The notes below the pieces were generated by a model. It was not told the origin of the DNA and did no database searches. It saw only the letters and a program-made list of their open reading frames with translations. The translations under genes and the position numbers were made by a program. Below are positions 33,103-45,844 of a DNA stretch of 62,545 nt, piece after piece (positions within the stretch are counted from its first letter, which is position 1; the number at the start of each line of letters is the position of its first letter). The stretch is from Gonapodya prolifera JEL478 (lineage: Eukaryota; Monoblepharomycota; Monoblepharidomycetes; Monoblepharidales; Gonapodyaceae): the NCBI GenBank assembly GCA_001574975.1, contig KQ965787.1, forward strand, positions 27,256-89,800. The letters run 5' to 3'.

Positions 33103-36100
33103 TTAATGCGACTCGACCCATGTAGAGTCGTCCTTGCGTCCGAACGCATCCGCGAGGAAAGCTTCCAACTCGGCGTAGTGCACTCGCTTAGATCCCGTAG
33201 CTGGCGACGCTGATGGTGCGCGACCCGCGTAGCGCTGAAAATATCATCATAAGTTTGGTGAGATGGAGAGAACCCGAATGGAAACTCACAACACGAGGGC
33301 CAGTTCTAATCTCGCGACCCTTGGCCTCATTGAAGGTAAGGTTCAACCTGGGGCGCACAAATGTCCATGCGCCTTGGTTTCGAGGTTCTTCCTGGCACCA
33401 GACAACGTCTGCGTTGGGGTATTGGCGGAATTGGAGGAGAATGTTATGGAAGGGGAAAGGCGCCAGTTGCTCAATTCGGACGATGACAGTATCCTACGTC
33501 GATTGCGAGAAAATTCACAACTTGCACGCAAAACCCTGATGTTTGTTTGTAGACTCACCTTGACAGCGTTCACATCCCTAGCCTTAGCAATGTCGTAGTA
33601 GACTTTGCCAGTGCAGAAAATAATGCGCTTGATCTCTTCGTCGGGCAGAACCTTCTCCGGAGAGACCTCCGGAATAATGTTCATGACACGGGTACCCTCA
33701 GCAAAGTCCTCGATTTTGGAGACACAGTAGCTAGAGAACGCAAATGTGAGGTCCCAGGACACGTTTCAAACGTGCCCTGAAATAAAACAACTCACGGAGC
33801 CTTTAGCAAACTCTTCGGAGTGAGCATAATGAGAGGTTTTCTGAACAGCCTGTGAACCTGCCGTCTCAAAAGGTGGAACAAGTTCGCCGGGGTGGTTGGG
33901 ACAGCGACAACGTAGTTCACGCTTTGAGTCTGCTTCATCAAGTTCTTGGAGATGCTCAAAGGGTCCAAGTCGGTGTACTCGGGGAAGGTGTGGGGCTCTT
34001 CGCTGACGAGTTGAAGGTATCGCTCGAGACGAGAAGACGAGTGCTCGGGTCCTTGACCCTCGTAACCGTGGGGGAGCATCATTACGAGACCTGATTGACG
34101 GTACCATTTGTGCTCTGCGGATGACAAGAACTGGTCCACAATAATCTGGGCGCCGTTGGCTGTATTGCCGATAGTCTGAGAACGGAGCGCTGGGGACATG
34201 AATCACATCAAGACTCACCAAAGTCACCGAACTGCGCTTCCCACATCACGAGTGCGTTAGGGTTCTCCAATGAATAGCCGTACTCAAACCCGAGTACACC
34301 GTACTCCGAAAGAGGCGAATTCATGACATTGAACAGGGACATGCCGTCAGGCTTGCGCTTGACGTTTGCGATCGGGATATAGCGCTGTTCGGTCTCTTGG
34401 TCGTAAATGACAGAGTGTCTGCACAAAAAAAAAATTAGATCGAATCAATCATGGTTTGCAATTCTTTCGAGGTTGCCATGAGCCGTACCTGTGCGAGAAA
34501 GTTCCTCGTTCGGAGTCCTGTCCAGACAACCTAACGTGGTACCCCTCGTCCACCAAACTGGCGAACGCAAGCTGCTCGCCAACACCCCAATCAATCGCAG
34601 TTCCCTTCTCGATGGCCGCGCGGCGCTGCTGGTACAGCTGGGCAATCTTTCGGTGCGGGCGGATGGTGGATGGGATCTCCGTGATCTTCTGCCCGAGCGC
34701 ACGGAGCTCATCGATTTCCACACCGGTCTCCTGGCGTGTTGCGAGTTGGGAAGGTTTCAGCATGCCTATTGAAGAGCAGGGGAACATGTTCTTGAGTCTA
34801 AGGACAACAATATCGATGCCATCTTGGTCAACTCACCTGACCACGCATCCTTCAACCACTCTGCCGGCGATTCATACGCAGCATCACTCGACTTGGAGTA
34901 CTGCATCTCGCAGAGCTCAAGGTAATTTTGATCCACGGCAGCGATCTCGGCCTCATCGAGGACCTTCTCGTCTATTAGACGCTTGCGGTAGAGCTCCAGA
35001 GTGGGAGTGTGCTTGCCAATCTTTTTGTACATCTGAATGGTACGTCAGGAATACGCGGTGAGTGCGGCATCAGATAGAGCAATCAGTTCACACTCACGAT
35101 TGGCTGTGTGAACATGGGCTCGTCAATCTCGTTGTGCCCTTGCCTGCGGTAGCAGAAAATGTCCACGACAACGGTGTCCTTGAACATCATGCGGTACTCG
35201 GCAGCAGTCTCGGCAGCCCAAACGACCGCCTCGGGGTCGTCTCCGTTGACGTGAAGAATTGGGCACTGGTGGGAATTCGCCCTTGGTAAGCATGATAAAC
35301 GCGAGAGTTCTGCGAGGTTTCGAGAGCGTACCTGAAGACCCTTGGCCAGATCGGTGGGGTACGGGCTACTCCTCGAGAACTTGGGGTTGGTCGTGAATCC
35401 GATCTGGTTGTTCACAATAATGTGCACGGTACCACCGGTGGTGTAGTCCGGGAGGTCTTGCATCATGAGAGTTTCTGCAACGACGCCTTGACCAGCGAAG
35501 GCAGCGTCTCCGTGCACTTGGATCGCCATATGCTTTTCGTGCATGCTAGGAACGTAATCAACATGACGAGGTGTTCAGAGCCACAAGGAACGGAAAAGAA
35601 TCTCACTAGTCGTTCGTCCAGAACTGCTTCGCGCGAGCTTTTCCTTCGACAACTGAGTCCGCGGCTTCCAAATGCGACGGGTTGGCCACAAGCGACAAAT
35701 GGACCTCCTTCCCGTTGAACATGACGCGGTCGCCCGACGCTCCCAAGTGGTACATGACATCACCGGACCCCTCGACGTCGTTCACAGAGGCTTTGATGCC
35801 CTTCTTGTCCTCGAACTCGGCAAACATCTTGTACATGGGCTTCTTGAGCACGTTGGCAAGAACGTTGAGACGACCGCGGTGAGCCATCCCGACAACGGCG
35901 GATTCGAGACCGAGTGATGAGGCGCGTTCGAGGACGCCTTCAATGCAGGGAATCAGAGATTCGGCACCCTCCAAACTGTGAAGACAGGACGACTTCGGAT
36001 TAGCATACCCAACCAGCTGCGACAACCTAATCGAGCCACGGTGGCGACAAATAACGCACCCGAACCGCTTGGTGAAGGGGTACTTCTTTGCGAGGTATCC

Positions 36101-37231
36101 CTCAAATCTGTCGGCCCAGGTGAGCCAGTTGAGAATGACCCATCGTTGTCGAGGGGTGAACTCTCGGCGACGCTGCTCGAGCTTGCGTTCGATCCAGTTC
36201 TTGCGCTCCACGTCTTGGATGTGCATGTATTCGACACCCTGGAATCATGGACGCGGGGGTAGGGGGGGAGGTGAGGGTGGTGGAGGTTGAAAATCCGAGT
36301 AGGAAGTTGATCCACGTCAAATTTTACGTATGCTAGGTGCAAAAACGTGTTCTCATACCCACCAAAGTGTCTGCGTACGTGTACTTCAGCTTCGCAACGA
36401 TCTCTCCCAATGTCAACCACCCGTCGCCAGGAGCGAGTGGAGCGCCAACGTAGAATTTTCGTCCAAGATCCTGTTCCGTGAATCCCCAGAACTGGTAGTC
36501 AAGCTCTTGGTAAGGGGGGCGGTTCCACAGTCCGAGAGGGTCGAGGTTGGCGGAAAGATGACCGAACACGCGGTATGAGCGGATGAGCTCCATGACTAGG
36601 AATAAATAAGTGGATTATTAACAGGATTTATAGTTTTGAAATGGTGGGGAGATGGTTTTAATTCCGTGCCGGATCAGAAGTGGCATCCAACTTGTCAATC
36701 AAGTCGTCCTCGGATACCCCAAGCCAGGGAAGGGGACGTTGGCCCTTCTCTCCCAGTCAATTTAACTCACCCTTTTTGTGCTCTTCGAGCATTTTGGGTG
36801 TGACTGTGACCGGCCCTACATCCAGCGGAACATCCTGTTGTCCAGCTACCCCCTTCTGCATGAACTGGTACTGCTCGAGTGCGTTGAAGTACTCGTCCCA
36901 TTTCGGGTCAACGGATTTCGTGTCACGGCGCCAGGAGTCGTACAGGTTCTCGAGGACGGCGCTGCAATTTGGGAGGAGGCGGTTTCATAAATGGTCCGGG
37001 TGATGGGAAGAAAGTGGACCGCGCGGCAGCCATCGGCAACCGAATACACGATGAAGATGAAGGAGAATTGATTGAAGGAAATTTCGCTCACGCTGAAGCA
37101 CCCTTCAGGAAATCGTCGGTCTTTCCCGGTACGGCAGTGGCAAGAGCCCTGTACGAGGTCTGAACGGAGGCAGACTGGAAGCGAGCGGAAGGACGTGCCC
37201 ATAGAGTTGATTGAGAGAATTGAGAGCACAT
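33103..37231 (-). CDS. KGD1: 2-oxoglutarate dehydrogenase E1 component, mitochondrial
   Basis: This is the thiamine-diphosphate-dependent E1 subunit of the 2-oxoglutarate dehydrogenase complex (TCA cycle, mitochondrial matrix). A short Ser/Arg/Gln presequence starts at 37231, then [19 protein letters not shown] and the E1 N-terminal region [16 protein letters not shown]. Next are [51 protein letters not shown] and [13 protein letters not shown]. The cofactor site carries [15 protein letters not shown] plus [13 protein letters not shown]. The C-terminal half has [73 protein letters not shown] and [14 protein letters not shown]. All expected blocks are present in order, interrupted by about a dozen introns. 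Splice edges were not all fixed. The stop is at 33105-33103. Confidence 0.95.
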
Positions 37232-37742
37232 TGAAAGTGTTGGAAGATTATCCGCGTTTAGTCGTGTCGCTGGTCAAAGTTTGGGGAAACCCACACTGGT
37301 CCTTGCGAACGTTGCTCCTCTCAACGCTCCCGCGCCACGACCCGCGCGCGCAGCTGCAGACGCGATCGGTCGCAGTGCCAACATCGTGGAGTGAAAAGGC
37401 CGGTGTGGTTCGGTTCAGGGGTATGTAAAAGTTCCGTGGCTGCGCCATTCGGGTCACCAGTTGCCCTTGCAGAGATCCACCACAAGAAACACGTTGCTCC
37501 AGAATTTAAATTGGCTCTTTATTTTTTTTCCCAAGGGGGCCAGAACAGTGAGATGATTTTTCCAGAAGGCTTCAAGTAACGAAATTGAGTTTGGACACTG
37601 CCTTCTTGAGCTCGATGGTTCACAAATCTGGGCAAAGGAAACGCCTCCGTGGTCGTCTGGAATTGTAAGTTGGCCCACATGCCTTTCAACGGAAGCAGAC
37701 TGAGCTGTGGCCAAACAACGAACAACAGTCATTTCGTCGAGC

Positions 37743-39146
37743 AATGCACGCACTGCACCGCGTTTTTCCCCGTGCCGTCGTTGTTCTCGTTCTCTACGCC
37801 TTCCCGCAACACCCTGCGATGCCCGCTTCTCTGGATCCACTCCCGGATGAAGTCCTCGTTGTTGTGGACTTCCGCCCCAGTTTTTGCTCTCTTGCGTCAC
37901 TCGCATTGCTCGACGATACAACCATCTTGTGGCGAAAAACTTTTTGCCCCGGATGGATGGCCTGGTGTCCTCTTTGATATCACATTAAACAAGGAGCACG
38001 AATGGCTGTTCAGTCCCGGAGACCCCCTGTTCCCCGGGTAGAGTGCACAATTTCGATTTTTTCCTCGACGTACAGTCACCTGGGGCGTGCGGAATATCGT
38101 GGCAATCATGAACATTGGAATCGATCGAAACAAGATTTTCCTGGGGGACTTTGAGGCACTTGTGGACCAGGCTAGGGTGATGGTCACGTTCATTTCGCAG
38201 GGATAAACAGTTTGAATTTTCACGGGGCCAAGTGGAGACAGTTGACCTCCCAGCATCTGGCCATCTGGCTCGCTGACCCCATCTCGAAACCAAGGGTTCT
38301 CATCCTCACCAAGGAGCAAGCCCGTGGCTTGCTTGCAGTCCCCGGCATACTGCCATCATTTCCTGGTGTGGAGGACGTGTCCGTCTATACTAGTGGCGGG
38401 ATGACAATGGCCTGTTGCTGGCAACGGTACCCTATTCCCCGATGTTCACTCACTTCATTTTGATCGTGCACCTACCCCTGGTATATTTGACAGTGCGCAG
38501 CAAACGTTGCAGGCAGTGTATTATGTGGCTGGAACAAACCCGTCTTCACTCAGAGAAGGAGACGAAAGTAGGATGGCACTCGGCGCGGACTATTTTTCGC
38601 AATTCCACGGATATCCGCTGCTCTGCCAACGGTGCAGAGGTTTCAACTTGGACAAAATATTGAGTGGACGACACTGGCCAATTGCGAAAGGGCTCAGCAG
38701 TGGAAGTCGCAAATGAGCTGTCGGAGCTGGGCCTCAGAATGCAGTATCCCGGCAACACCATCGATGTTTCAGCCATTTTCTATCCCGACAACGCCACCAA
38801 CATTTCAGCAATGTTCAGTTCGTCTGCCACAACACTCAACGTCATGTGTCCACGGCTCCAAGTTCTCGAAATCCTCTTGTCCGTGAAGAATATTTGACAG
38901 GGAGATATGCACCCCGCTGAATTTGCGGGATTTGTAGCAGATCGACCAGCGCGCAAGGTGGTATTTACCTTTGAGATCAATACGGAACCCTTATTTCTGC
39001 ATCTGGGCTTGTTCAAGGATATGATTGGAAATGAGCGTCCAGCAACTGTCGTAAAACAGTTTGCAGCCACGATACGGGATGTGTTGGCAGTGCAGAGAGT
39101 GGAGAAGGAGGTTGTGTGCGAGTACGATTCAAGATTATATATATAG
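37743..39146 (+). pseudogene. Decayed or unresolved F-box-like gene
   Basis: An open frame at 37743-37977 contains an F-box-like start (DPLPDEVLVVV, then SLASLALLDD and LWRKTF). Downstream plus-strand frames look like the rest of such a protein: 38212-38463, 38507-38716, 38664-38897 (SELGLRMQYPGNTIDVSAIF, CPRLQVLEILL) and 38907-39146 (HPAEFAGFVADRPARKVVF). They lie in different frames, overlap, and are separated by stops without good splice signals. F-box plus an irregular leucine-rich tail is a common expanded family in fungi, and decayed members are frequent. Function cannot be assigned. Confidence 0.4.
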
Positions 39147-40206
39147 TCCTTTGTTTACACTTGACATGTGGCTAACACTTTTTAATTTTCAAGAGCGAAA
39201 TTTGTTTTCGTTTTAATCATTTTCCAGCAATGCCTTAAAGAGAGAGCTTTGGAGAGATGAAAAAATATGGCATTCAACGACGATTGACGGAGGGGATCTG
39301 AATATTACTTCACCGAGGTTTGGTGGTTGCCGACACGGCAATATTTCACGTAAAAGCGATGATGAAGCTTACAAATGTTTGACAGAGTCTAACTGTGCTG
39401 TCTCGGTGAATTTTGCCGCACTAGACGGAAAGCCTCCTTTGTAATAGTCAGCACCAGAACTTCCCGTCGGCCATCACTTTTCAGCTGCCAAATCACCTTG
39501 GAAGCACTTTTGGGCACTCAGTCAAGGGTAATCCTTAACTAACTGTGGCATGTGTAATTGCAGTAGCGCGATGGTTAAACGGATAGACGTGCCTGGCTGC
39601 CTTCAATTATAGTCACACATCTGACGTCAATCATATGTCCCAACACACTCTGAAGTATGAAGTCACGTCTCGATCTTAGCGTCTGTCACCTGGACAAAGT
39701 ATCTCAGAGAAATGTATTTTATTCTAACAGCAGAAGTTTGTTCAGACACTAGACTTCTGAGAAGAGTCTGCTTCGCTAGTCCGCTACGACGCTGAAATCA
39801 TGGAAAGAGTTTCTTTTATGTGCTTCGCTCTGTGATGTACTTCCGCTCTCTCTCCGCCCATTCACGAGGGTTTTGTGCGGCAAGCCCTTGCAAACGTGGA
39901 AGCCTCGCTTATAGAGACAATACGACGCACAATGCAATTCGGTATCGCGATGCAGCGACAATCAGAGAGTGTAAGTCGCTTCACAGTTGGAACACGGGGA
40001 TGTCACATGAAAGAAATATCGCTTTATATGCAACCCTTAAACTTGTAACACGCTCTAGGGAAGTGAAATATGGATGAAGTACTTGCCATTTCCATTATCT
40101 CTTCATTCATTTGCGTCCGGTGTCCCTTTCCCTACATGTCTGCTCACGTTCTTTTGTTTAAAATGTCCTGAAGGTGGTCAAAGCGGTGCTGCCATCGACA
40201 TAGTTC
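39147..40206. other. Stretch without a gene
   Basis: AT-richer intergenic DNA. A tRNA-like start (GTAGCGCGATGGTTAAACGG, near 39564) is not followed by matching arms. No ORF worth calling was seen. Confidence 0.4.
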
Positions 40207-40316
40207 AGAATGCCAATATGGAGCTCGTCGACCGTTAGTGGAAAGAGGTGCAAATTGAGTTGTGCTTGTATTGCACCTCTTTCCCTGATAGTCGACGAAC
40301 TCCATATTGGCATTCT
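40207..40316. repeat. Long inverted repeat (46-bp arms, 17-nt loop)
   Basis: The left arm 40207-40253 (AGAATGCCAATATGGAG..., ending GGAAAGAGGTGCAA) is the near-perfect reverse complement of 40271-40316. The differences are one base in the first block and a short mismatch/indel patch in the middle (CGTTAGT against TATCAG). The loop is about 17 nt. A transcript of either strand would fold into a long hairpin. No coding frame spans it. Confidence 0.95.
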
Positions 40317-40639
40317 AAACAACTCCGCAAGTGATAATGTCAGAGAGGCACTAAAACAACGTGAATAACTTGCTTCTTGCGTCTGCCACCCCGCATCTCA
40401 CACGGCCCTCCCGCACGCCTACTCCTCCATCCATGCAGCTTTCTCCGGTGGAGGCGTCGGCTGCCGCCTGCAGGTGAAGATGGCGGCCGACCGAGTCCGA
40501 GTCCGCTGAATCCGCGGTAGGCGATGTAGCATTCGACCATCTGCGCGGCCAACTGGTGCACGAACGGCTGGATGGAGATCGTGGGACGAGGGTGGCGATG
40601 GCTGGGTTTGTCTGCGGGATGAAATGAGGGGCGATGTAT

Positions 40640-42199
40640 ATTCAGGACTTTCAAAGTTGGCCCCTCACTCTTGCACTCACAAGGATCGACTCGCAGTTTC
40701 TACCGCTCGCTCATGGCTCTCTCAAAACCCCCTCCGCTGCGAGGATGCTTGCCACCGCGAGGAGTGTGCAGCAAGTATGAGAGTGGGGCCCGGAATGGAC
40801 TCGATGAGGAGAAGAGGACCTGTGGCGTTGCCTGGAGGACTCGGCGGAGACGCCATGCCGGTTGCAGTCCCAGCTTGATTGTTTCCGAGGTGTCGAAGAG
40901 CTACGCATTCCCCCCGCAGGGCGGTAGAACCGCGCGCCTCCTCCTCCGCCTCTCCCATCTGCACATCCCAAACCTCATTCCTTGCGAGCAGAATCTCCAC
41001 AATCAGGGCGGGGCTCTTATACGCAAGGTCGAACCGCGCCTTGGAGGACGCGTCGCTCCATCTCGAAGATATCTCCCCCAGTGTACTCGTCGCGGCACAG
41101 TGTGAGGACGGCGTGGAGGGTTAGCGCACGGTGGGGGAGATCGTTGTATTTGGAGGCGATGAAGAGGGAGATGAACCCGAGGAGTTGGCTGGTGGGAGGA
41201 GGAGGCCGGCCGGGGGTGAAAGTGCGTGGGAATGGAAGCAAGGGAGACGTGCGAAACGTGGTGGTGGACTCACAAGTCTTGGATGGGGACCATGCGGTAG
41301 GAGAGGTAGCGATCTGGTTGAGTTGCACGGATGCACCGACGTTCATTATATGGTACCAGAGAGAGAATTTTCTCAAGAATATCGCATTTCGTTTTGAAAA
41401 ACAAACGAAACACTCACCAGTAAGATTTATTGCCAGAAATAGTGTCACGTAGTGCAACCGCGCGCGTCCGTCGTGACGTCTAAAATCGAGCCGCAAAAGG
41501 TACAGTGAGCTTCAGACGCCCATCCCAAGCTCCCCGTCGCTCAACGGCACTCATGAAATGCAACAAAATGAACGTACTCATGAGCCACTCGACGAATTCT
41601 CTCCGTCCTGCGACGTTTGGTATTTTGTGAAGGTGGGGTCACATAATCAGGGGTTCAAGCCCACTGAGCGCAGAATGAACTGCAAAGACACTTGCTGTGG
41701 GAGTCGATTTCCCTCTGGCAGTGCAGCGCGTCTACGAACGGAAGGTGAACGGACTGGCAAGACAAAACGGGTGTCCATGGAACGTCGGTGAGCCGCAGCA
41801 GCGCAAATTTTCACGGAAACCCACGTGCCAGCGGCCCCTTTGTCCAAGGGACGCACTCACCTCGCCGATTTTTACGGTTTCCAGGTACGCGGATATTTCT
41901 CGCTCGATGTCGTCGGGTCCTGCGCTCGTTTTTGGGGCTGTTGCTGTGGGGGACGCGTTGTCCACACTAGGCGGGTCTCCATCTGAGCCGCCGCAGGGGT
42001 CGAGAAGGCGATGTCCTGGGAGGAAGCGATGATCTCCATGGTTTCTTGCCTTGGTACGGTCTCTGGATGGGAGATTTCGTGAGTGATGATGATGAGAGAC
42101 TCGGCGAATCCCAGTCGGAGGGTCCTGCCGACACTCCTCGGGGCTCACCGGCAAGGGTAGCGATGCAGCTCCACTTGGAGTCCAGACGGCAGCGCGCAC
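40640..42199 (-). pseudogene. B-type-cyclin-like gene with an apparent frameshift
   Basis: Three consecutive exons splice in phase and read as a cyclin box: 41479-41418 (LHYVTLFLAINLT), 41313-41274 (DRYLSYRMVPIQD) and from 41188 (QLLGFISLFIASKYN, then DEYTGGDIFEMERRVLQ). The last of these matches the helix-3 to helix-5 part of the cyclin N-fold. At about 41035-41045 the reading must slip by one base to continue as ARFDLAYKSPALIVEILLA, which is what a cyclin should have next. Upstream candidates are REFVEWLMS (near 41600) and IEREISAYLETV (near 41890), resembling the start of the box. The C-terminal fold is not recognisable. One base error in the assembly would restore the frame, so true pseudogene status is uncertain. 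Ends are approximate. Confidence 0.55.
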
Positions 42200-45100
42200 C
42201 GAAGCGACGAGTGATGCCGGTGTGCTTGTGGATTGGGTCGGACGGGAAATTACTCTCTTGGGAGCTCGGGGGAAACGTGCATCATGTGGCGCTTCACTTA
42301 AAAACGTCTCATGCTAAACTGTAGAAATAAAATCACTAAGCAGCTGCGCCGCTCGCGCTGGTGTCAACGTGCCAGCTGCTTTTCACTTGAATTCGAAGCG
42401 TGGCGAACCTTCGCTGACGAAAACGAAGACCCATCGGGGAAGAGGCAGAGCTGTGGGGTGCAAGCACTCCCCCATCGGGGACACTTAAAATGTCGTTTGG
42501 AGTATTACTCTCTCCATTAACAGTTCTATGTTCTGACGACAATGTAACAGTTTCCACGGCACCCGATGAGGTTTGTTTCTCTTTCTCGCTCTCTGTTCAA
42601 TTCTTCATTGGGCAGACAAGCAGTTGGTGGCCTCAGCTTTGACCGCCAGTTGCCTGGTCGAGAGAAGCAAACGAATGACTTCATGGATGTTCTCCGCTCT
42701 TTCCCCAAGCCCCAGCCATCCACAATACGCCTGACAGTCGCGGTACGTTGTTCCCTTCCATCAGCGCGTGGACCTGATGGAGCTCTGATCGTCGGCGGGA
42801 AGGCAGGGGAGGTCCAAAATTACTCCAACCTCGTTCCTCCAAAAGTGTCGCGCACACAAGCCAATGTTGTTTTGGCCGACGGCGACCCGTAGGTCACAAC
42901 CACTTCCCAACAAACCCGCCCTCCCCCACCCACCGCCCTCTTTCTTCACAAGCCATGGATGCTCCGCGCTCAGATTTAATCCTCCCCCGACCACGCCTCA
43001 TCGGCAGCCATGGTACGCGCCGAACTCACACGGCTGTACTGCGCAGATCGTGTGCGTCTGGTCGTCCTGCGCCCGGGCTTTTCGCTTTCACGGAGGCGGC
43101 GCATGAAGTCTCCGTACTGCGGGACGTGCACAAACCGCAGGGGGTCGATGGTGTGAGGTGAGGTGGGGTGGGGTGAAAAAATTCGCAATTAGTGTGAGGG
43201 GCTCGGGCGGACCCCTCACAGTTGCTGTGGTCCAAGTCAGCGGAACACGCTGGAACTCATCGGAACTGCTTGCGCAATAACGNACACGATTTGATAAGCA
43301 GAATACGAAAAGCGTAAACTAGAATTGGAGCTATATAAACACTTGTAGAAATGCTAAGAACAAGCCTTTTGACTTCGAATCTCACTCGTCTCACTCGTGC
43401 CCACTCGCTCGTCGCGGCTCTCAGGTCACTCGGCGTGACCTCTCGGCTCCCTCTCGGCTCTCTCTCTCGCTCGTACTCGACTCCCTCTCTCGCTCGTACA
43501 CGGCTCTCTTACACGCTGGTTGCGTGCCTTCGGACTCACTCGGCAACCCCCACCCGCTCCCCCTGACAATTAGGGTCTGGTTATTCGAGGAGAACAAGTG
43601 TAAGACTCACGCAGTACAAATCTCCTGATGCATTCGTTTCATCTCGTGAGCCTATTCAAAGTAGGACGCGTGGATGTCGGATGAGAGGTTGTGCCATAGT
43701 TCGCTAATGATGGGCGACACTGGTGAAGTGGGGCGGTGGGTGGGAGGTTCCAATGACGGAGGATGCGCACGGTAAATGAAAAGATGAACTCACACTCAGT
43801 CATCCTCAAGCCCGGCTTCTCAGCCTGGACTTGGTTGTGCTACATTCGGGCTGGTCGGACGCGGATGGAGCGAGGGGCGAGGGGCGAGGGCAAGGGCGGG
43901 GGCGGTTGTGGTGTGGTTGTGATTGTCGGGGAGGATGAGAGTGGGTCGGTGAGCTTGGGGGAGTAACGGTGTGGTAGAGAGCTGATGGTGCCTGAGTGGT
44001 CAATGCCTCCGGGGCTGGAGGGGGAGGAATGGACACCCAGCGCTCCGGGCAAATCGACATCCACGAAGAAAGGAAGTCTGCTCGCAGGCGGGATTGAGAC
44101 GACTAAGGGTTGGTTGACGTCTGGAGCGAAGCTAAAGGTCATGGGTGGGTTGGTGTAAGCCTCGGTGGGCGAAGAAGAGGACGATGGGGACGGTGATAGT
44201 GGTGGGGTTGGGTAGTGGGTAGGGGAGATGAGCTGGTGCAGTGGATGGTTAGAGATGAGCGAGGGAAAGAGCACGAGCAAGAAGGGCTGCCTGGAATGGA
44301 CCAGCATGGCCACGTACCTTGGAGTGATCAACCTCGGATACCTCATTACCACGAAGGAGCACGCTGGGAAAGAGGGTGCGGATGCTGCGGTTACTTTGGG
44401 AGCCAATACAGAGAAGAACAAGGGGGAAGCTTGAGGCAGTAGCAACAGAAACTGAGCCCGCACGGCCGGCAAAAAAAATCGAGTTCCACTTACCCCCACA
44501 CGACACCTATAAAGATCCAGCATCGATAGAATCGGGACATAATTGTCCCACATCGATTGCACGGTGTCATCGTGCCATCCTCCCAACGGCGGCCTCGATA
44601 TCACCGCCAATTTGGGGGCATCAAGGGCCTCGCCACTCAGTGAAGACCACCACCTCCATTGTTCCAGTGCCTCGGTTGCAAGTGAAAACTTCGGTCATCC
44701 ATTTGATTTGGCGATGCGAGGCTTCGGCTTCCGAAGAGTTGGTGAAGTTTTTAATGCTCCATGATTCGGCTTTGTTCGTGTCCGCTTCGGGCTGGGAGGG
44801 TGGCGATAAATCGTGTTATTGGGAAAGTCGATTGGTCGGTCGCAGGACAGCACATTGGGGGAGAGCCCAAGAGAGCCCCATGGAGAAACACACCTCGCAT
44901 GTGTCCTTCCATGATCCCGACGTGTGGGCCATCGAGTGGTGTTGCTCGGAAAAGGTGTCGATTCACGGTGGAATGTAGGCGCTTTGGTCATGCATATTAA
45001 CTAACACTTATCTGTATTAGGCCGTATGTTGATCCTCCCGCCAGGGTTGCGACAGAATTGACTTTGAAAAAGAGGTATTCTTTGGTGGGAGTCTTACTGA

Positions 45101-45844
45101 TCGTTCACAAAAGATGTCATCGAGCCCCGTCTTCCGGACTCCACGAGAAACGGTAAGTTCCAAACGTGAGTGATACGGTCCGCCTCTCTCACCAATGCAA
45201 ACCGGTATTAATTTCGCTCAGCCTTTTAAGGACTGGGTGTGCTCGGCCACTCTCCTCGCCACACCGAGCTGGTGCTCGAGTACCGGATTGTACTCACACG
45301 TATCTGAATGCTCAGACGGTGGCGTATGTGAGATGGTTGGTATTACAAACGGTGTGAGCCCAGAAGGAGTGCGAAGGTAGATTGAGGAATATTCATTATT
45401 TCGTTTTCGTCTTCTCAACAATATGCGTCCCGCCGTTCCATTGCATACGTCTGGTGACAGTCTATTCTTCGGGTGGCTTCTAATAAGATGAGAGATGCCA
45501 GTAGTCTCACGTCAAGTGACCCGGTCCAGTGCAGACAAACCGCCGCCACCTGGCACCAGCTGCCAATTAGGAGGGGTGCAGCAATATAGGTGCACCGGGC
45601 AAGCGGGGTTCCTGAACCAACTTCCGGTGAAATGCTCGTAGGGATGAGCCAGAGCTTGTGCTCATGGAGTTAGCAGAACGCGGTGTAAGTGCCGCAGCGG
45701 CATCACAAACAAACAAACAACGCCACCTTCGCCGTAAACTTATTTCCCTTGAACCTTATTTCCCTTGACCCCACGAGGCTATATAAACGTTTTGCAGCCG
45801 TCGCTGCTCCTTCCACCTTCTCGAAACCTCGCGCCCCTTTCGCG
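42200..45844. other. Long stretch with no confident gene
   Basis: A Pro/Ser-rich minus-strand frame of 256 codons (43840-44610) and plus-strand frames at 42566-42892 and 44376-44978 are open but unrecognised. A short frame at 45195-45380 is Cys- and Ser-rich (DWVCSATLLATPSWCSS) and could be a scrap of a secreted protein gene. There is one ambiguous base at 43283. A GAGT/GAGC-type low-complexity tract lies at 43376-43560. Confidence 0.35.
43376..43560. repeat. CTCGCTCGT/CTCGGCTCTC low-complexity tract
   Basis: Imperfect short units such as CTCACTCGT, CTCGGCTCCCT and CTCTCTCGCTCGTAC fill this tract, which ends near a CCCTGACAATTAGGGT palindrome-like sequence at 43561-43576. The unit type resembles the tract beside the hAT gene at 61115-61320. 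Confidence 0.6.

Noticed and set aside
39560-39610. tRNA-like 5' segment GTAGCGCGATGGTTAAACGG
   Set aside because: No matching anticodon arm, T-arm or 3' acceptor strand follows.
41640-41670. T-arm-like GGGGTTCAAGCCC
   Set aside because: No tRNA body can be built upstream; it lies in a stretch assigned to an intron or broken exon of the cyclin-like gene.
43840-44610. Minus-strand Pro/Ser-rich frame of 256 codons
   Set aside because: Low-complexity, no recognised domain, no splice partner; it could be a real exon, but nothing in the sequence supports calling it.
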